Assembly: GCA_045595845.1 (NCBI GenBank)
Contig: JAZOBF010000016.1
Span: 1 to 5,743 of the forward strand
Length of the DNA: 5,743 bases
Reading direction: 5' to 3'
Source of the DNA: RGIG3009 sp045595845
GTDB taxonomy: Bacteria; Bacillota; Clostridia; Oscillospirales; Acutalibacteraceae
The translations under genes and the position numbers were made by a program. The notes beneath the pieces are model-generated. The model saw only the letters and a list, made by a program, of their open reading frames with translations, was not told the origin of the DNA and made no database searches. Of this stretch, positions 5,260-5,743 are shown one piece after another. Positions within the stretch are counted from its first letter, which is position 1, and each line of letters opens with the position of its first letter.

Positions 5260-5712
5260 ATGAAATGTCCCTTTTGCGGTTATGCGGAAAGTAAAGTAAT
5301 GGACTCGCGTCCCACGGATGAGGGTGCGCGGATTCGCCGTCGGCGGGAATGCCTGCAGTGCGGCAAGCGATTCACCACATATGAAATTATCGAAAGTTTA
5401 CCCATTGTGATTGTCAAACGGGATAAGTCCCGCGAGGTGTTTGATCGGCAGAAGTTGTTTAACGGTATGCTGCGTGCGTGTCAGAAACGCCCCGTGTCGA
5501 TGCAGGTGCTTGAACGCGCGGTGGACGAGATCGAAGCGACGCTGCAAAACTCGCTTGAACGCGAGGTGCCCGCGTCCCGAATCGGCGAATTGGCGATGGA
5601 AAAGCTCCGCGCCATCGACGAGGTCGCGTATGTGCGGTTCGCATCGGTGTACCGCCAGTTTAAAGATGTGCAGTCGTTCAAAGACGAGATCAGCAAGTTA
5701 ATGGATATGTAA
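5260..5712 (+). CDS. nrdR: NrdR transcriptional repressor of ribonucleotide reductase genes
   Basis: The 150-residue protein has the two NrdR parts. The N-terminal zinc ribbon has Cys3, Cys6, Cys31 and Cys34 in MKCPFCGYAESKVMDSRP and RRRRECLQCGKRFTTYE; the arginine-rich stretch contributes to DNA binding. The ATP-cone (about 46-136) starts PIVIVKRDKSREVFDRQKL and senses ATP and dATP. The family binds NrdR boxes ahead of nrd operons and represses them when dATP is high. An in-frame GTG at 5251 would add three residues, but homologs start at MKCPFCG, so ATG 5260 is preferred; AAAGGTG at 5242-5248 lies 11 nt upstream. Length is standard and all key residues are present. No ribonucleotide reductase gene is in the window. 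It has its own promoter and a terminator hairpin follows. Confidence 0.97.
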   Translation: MKCPFCGYAESKVMDSRPTDEGARIRRRRECLQCGKRFTTYEIIESLPIVIVKRDKSREVFDRQKLFNGMLRACQKRPVSMQVLERAVDEIEATLQNSLEREVPASRIGELAMEKLRAIDEVAYVRFASVYRQFKDVQSFKDEISKLMDM

Positions 5713-5721
5713 GATGAAAGC

Positions 5722-5743
5722 CGCCGTCCCATTCGGGACGGCG
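5722..5743 (+). terminator. Terminator hairpin after nrdR, cut by the window end
   Basis: CGCCGTCCC (5722-5730) pairs perfectly with GGGACGGCG (5735-5743) around an ATTC loop. It begins 9 nt after the nrdR stop. The stem reaches the last base of the window, so any further pairing and the T tract cannot be seen. Confidence 0.8.

Overview
The window looks like chromosomal DNA from a Gram-positive, probably anaerobic, member of the Clostridia (Oscillospiraceae or Christensenellaceae-like). This is inferred from the mix of families: a YwlG/DUF436 protein, a stand-alone PspC peptide, a cysteine-rich COG2158 zinc-finger protein, a PflX-type radical SAM protein, NrdR, and a lipobox lipoprotein of a kind seen in gut Clostridia. 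Strong purine-rich Shine-Dalgarno sites and promoters close to the -35/-10 consensus fit the same assignment. The left part (1 to about 720) is visibly AT-richer and looks like accessory or decaying DNA. The right part (about 2030 to the end) is GC-richer and holds compact conserved genes.

Layout. 1-133: no intact gene, only a possible decayed 5' end. 134-529 (+): 3' two thirds of a SLOG/DUF1273-like gene, apparently broken, with a 20-nt perfect palindrome near its 5' edge. 601-623: weak terminator-like hairpin. 654-698: promoter embedded in a large inverted repeat. 722-1969 (+): lipoprotein with a putative Cys-His peptidase core and a C-terminal beta-rich domain. 1973-2010: strong symmetric terminator shared with the convergent gene. 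2029-2568 (-): ywlG. 2569-2720: two divergent promoters. 2721-2912 and 2913-3188 (+): PspC and COG2158 genes abutting with no gap. 3190-3225: second symmetric terminator. 3238-3470: two copies of a ~104-nt direct repeat whose second copy contains the end of the next gene. 3448-4314 (-): PflX-like radical SAM protein. 4350-4400: divergent promoters whose -35 hexamers overlap. 4425-5210 (+): TIM-barrel sugar isomerase/epimerase-like protein. 5260-5712 (+): nrdR, probably from its own promoter, followed by a terminator hairpin cut by the window end.

The genes do not form one pathway. NrdR (ribonucleotide reductase repressor) and the PflX-like protein suit an anaerobe with radical enzymes, PspC points to the membrane, and the lipoprotein is probably a surface hydrolase. 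I see no CRISPR array, tRNA, rRNA, transposase or multi-gene defence system. The least explained items are the lipoprotein with its palindromic promoter, the decayed SLOG gene with its palindrome, and the tandem repeat at the 3' end of the radical SAM gene.
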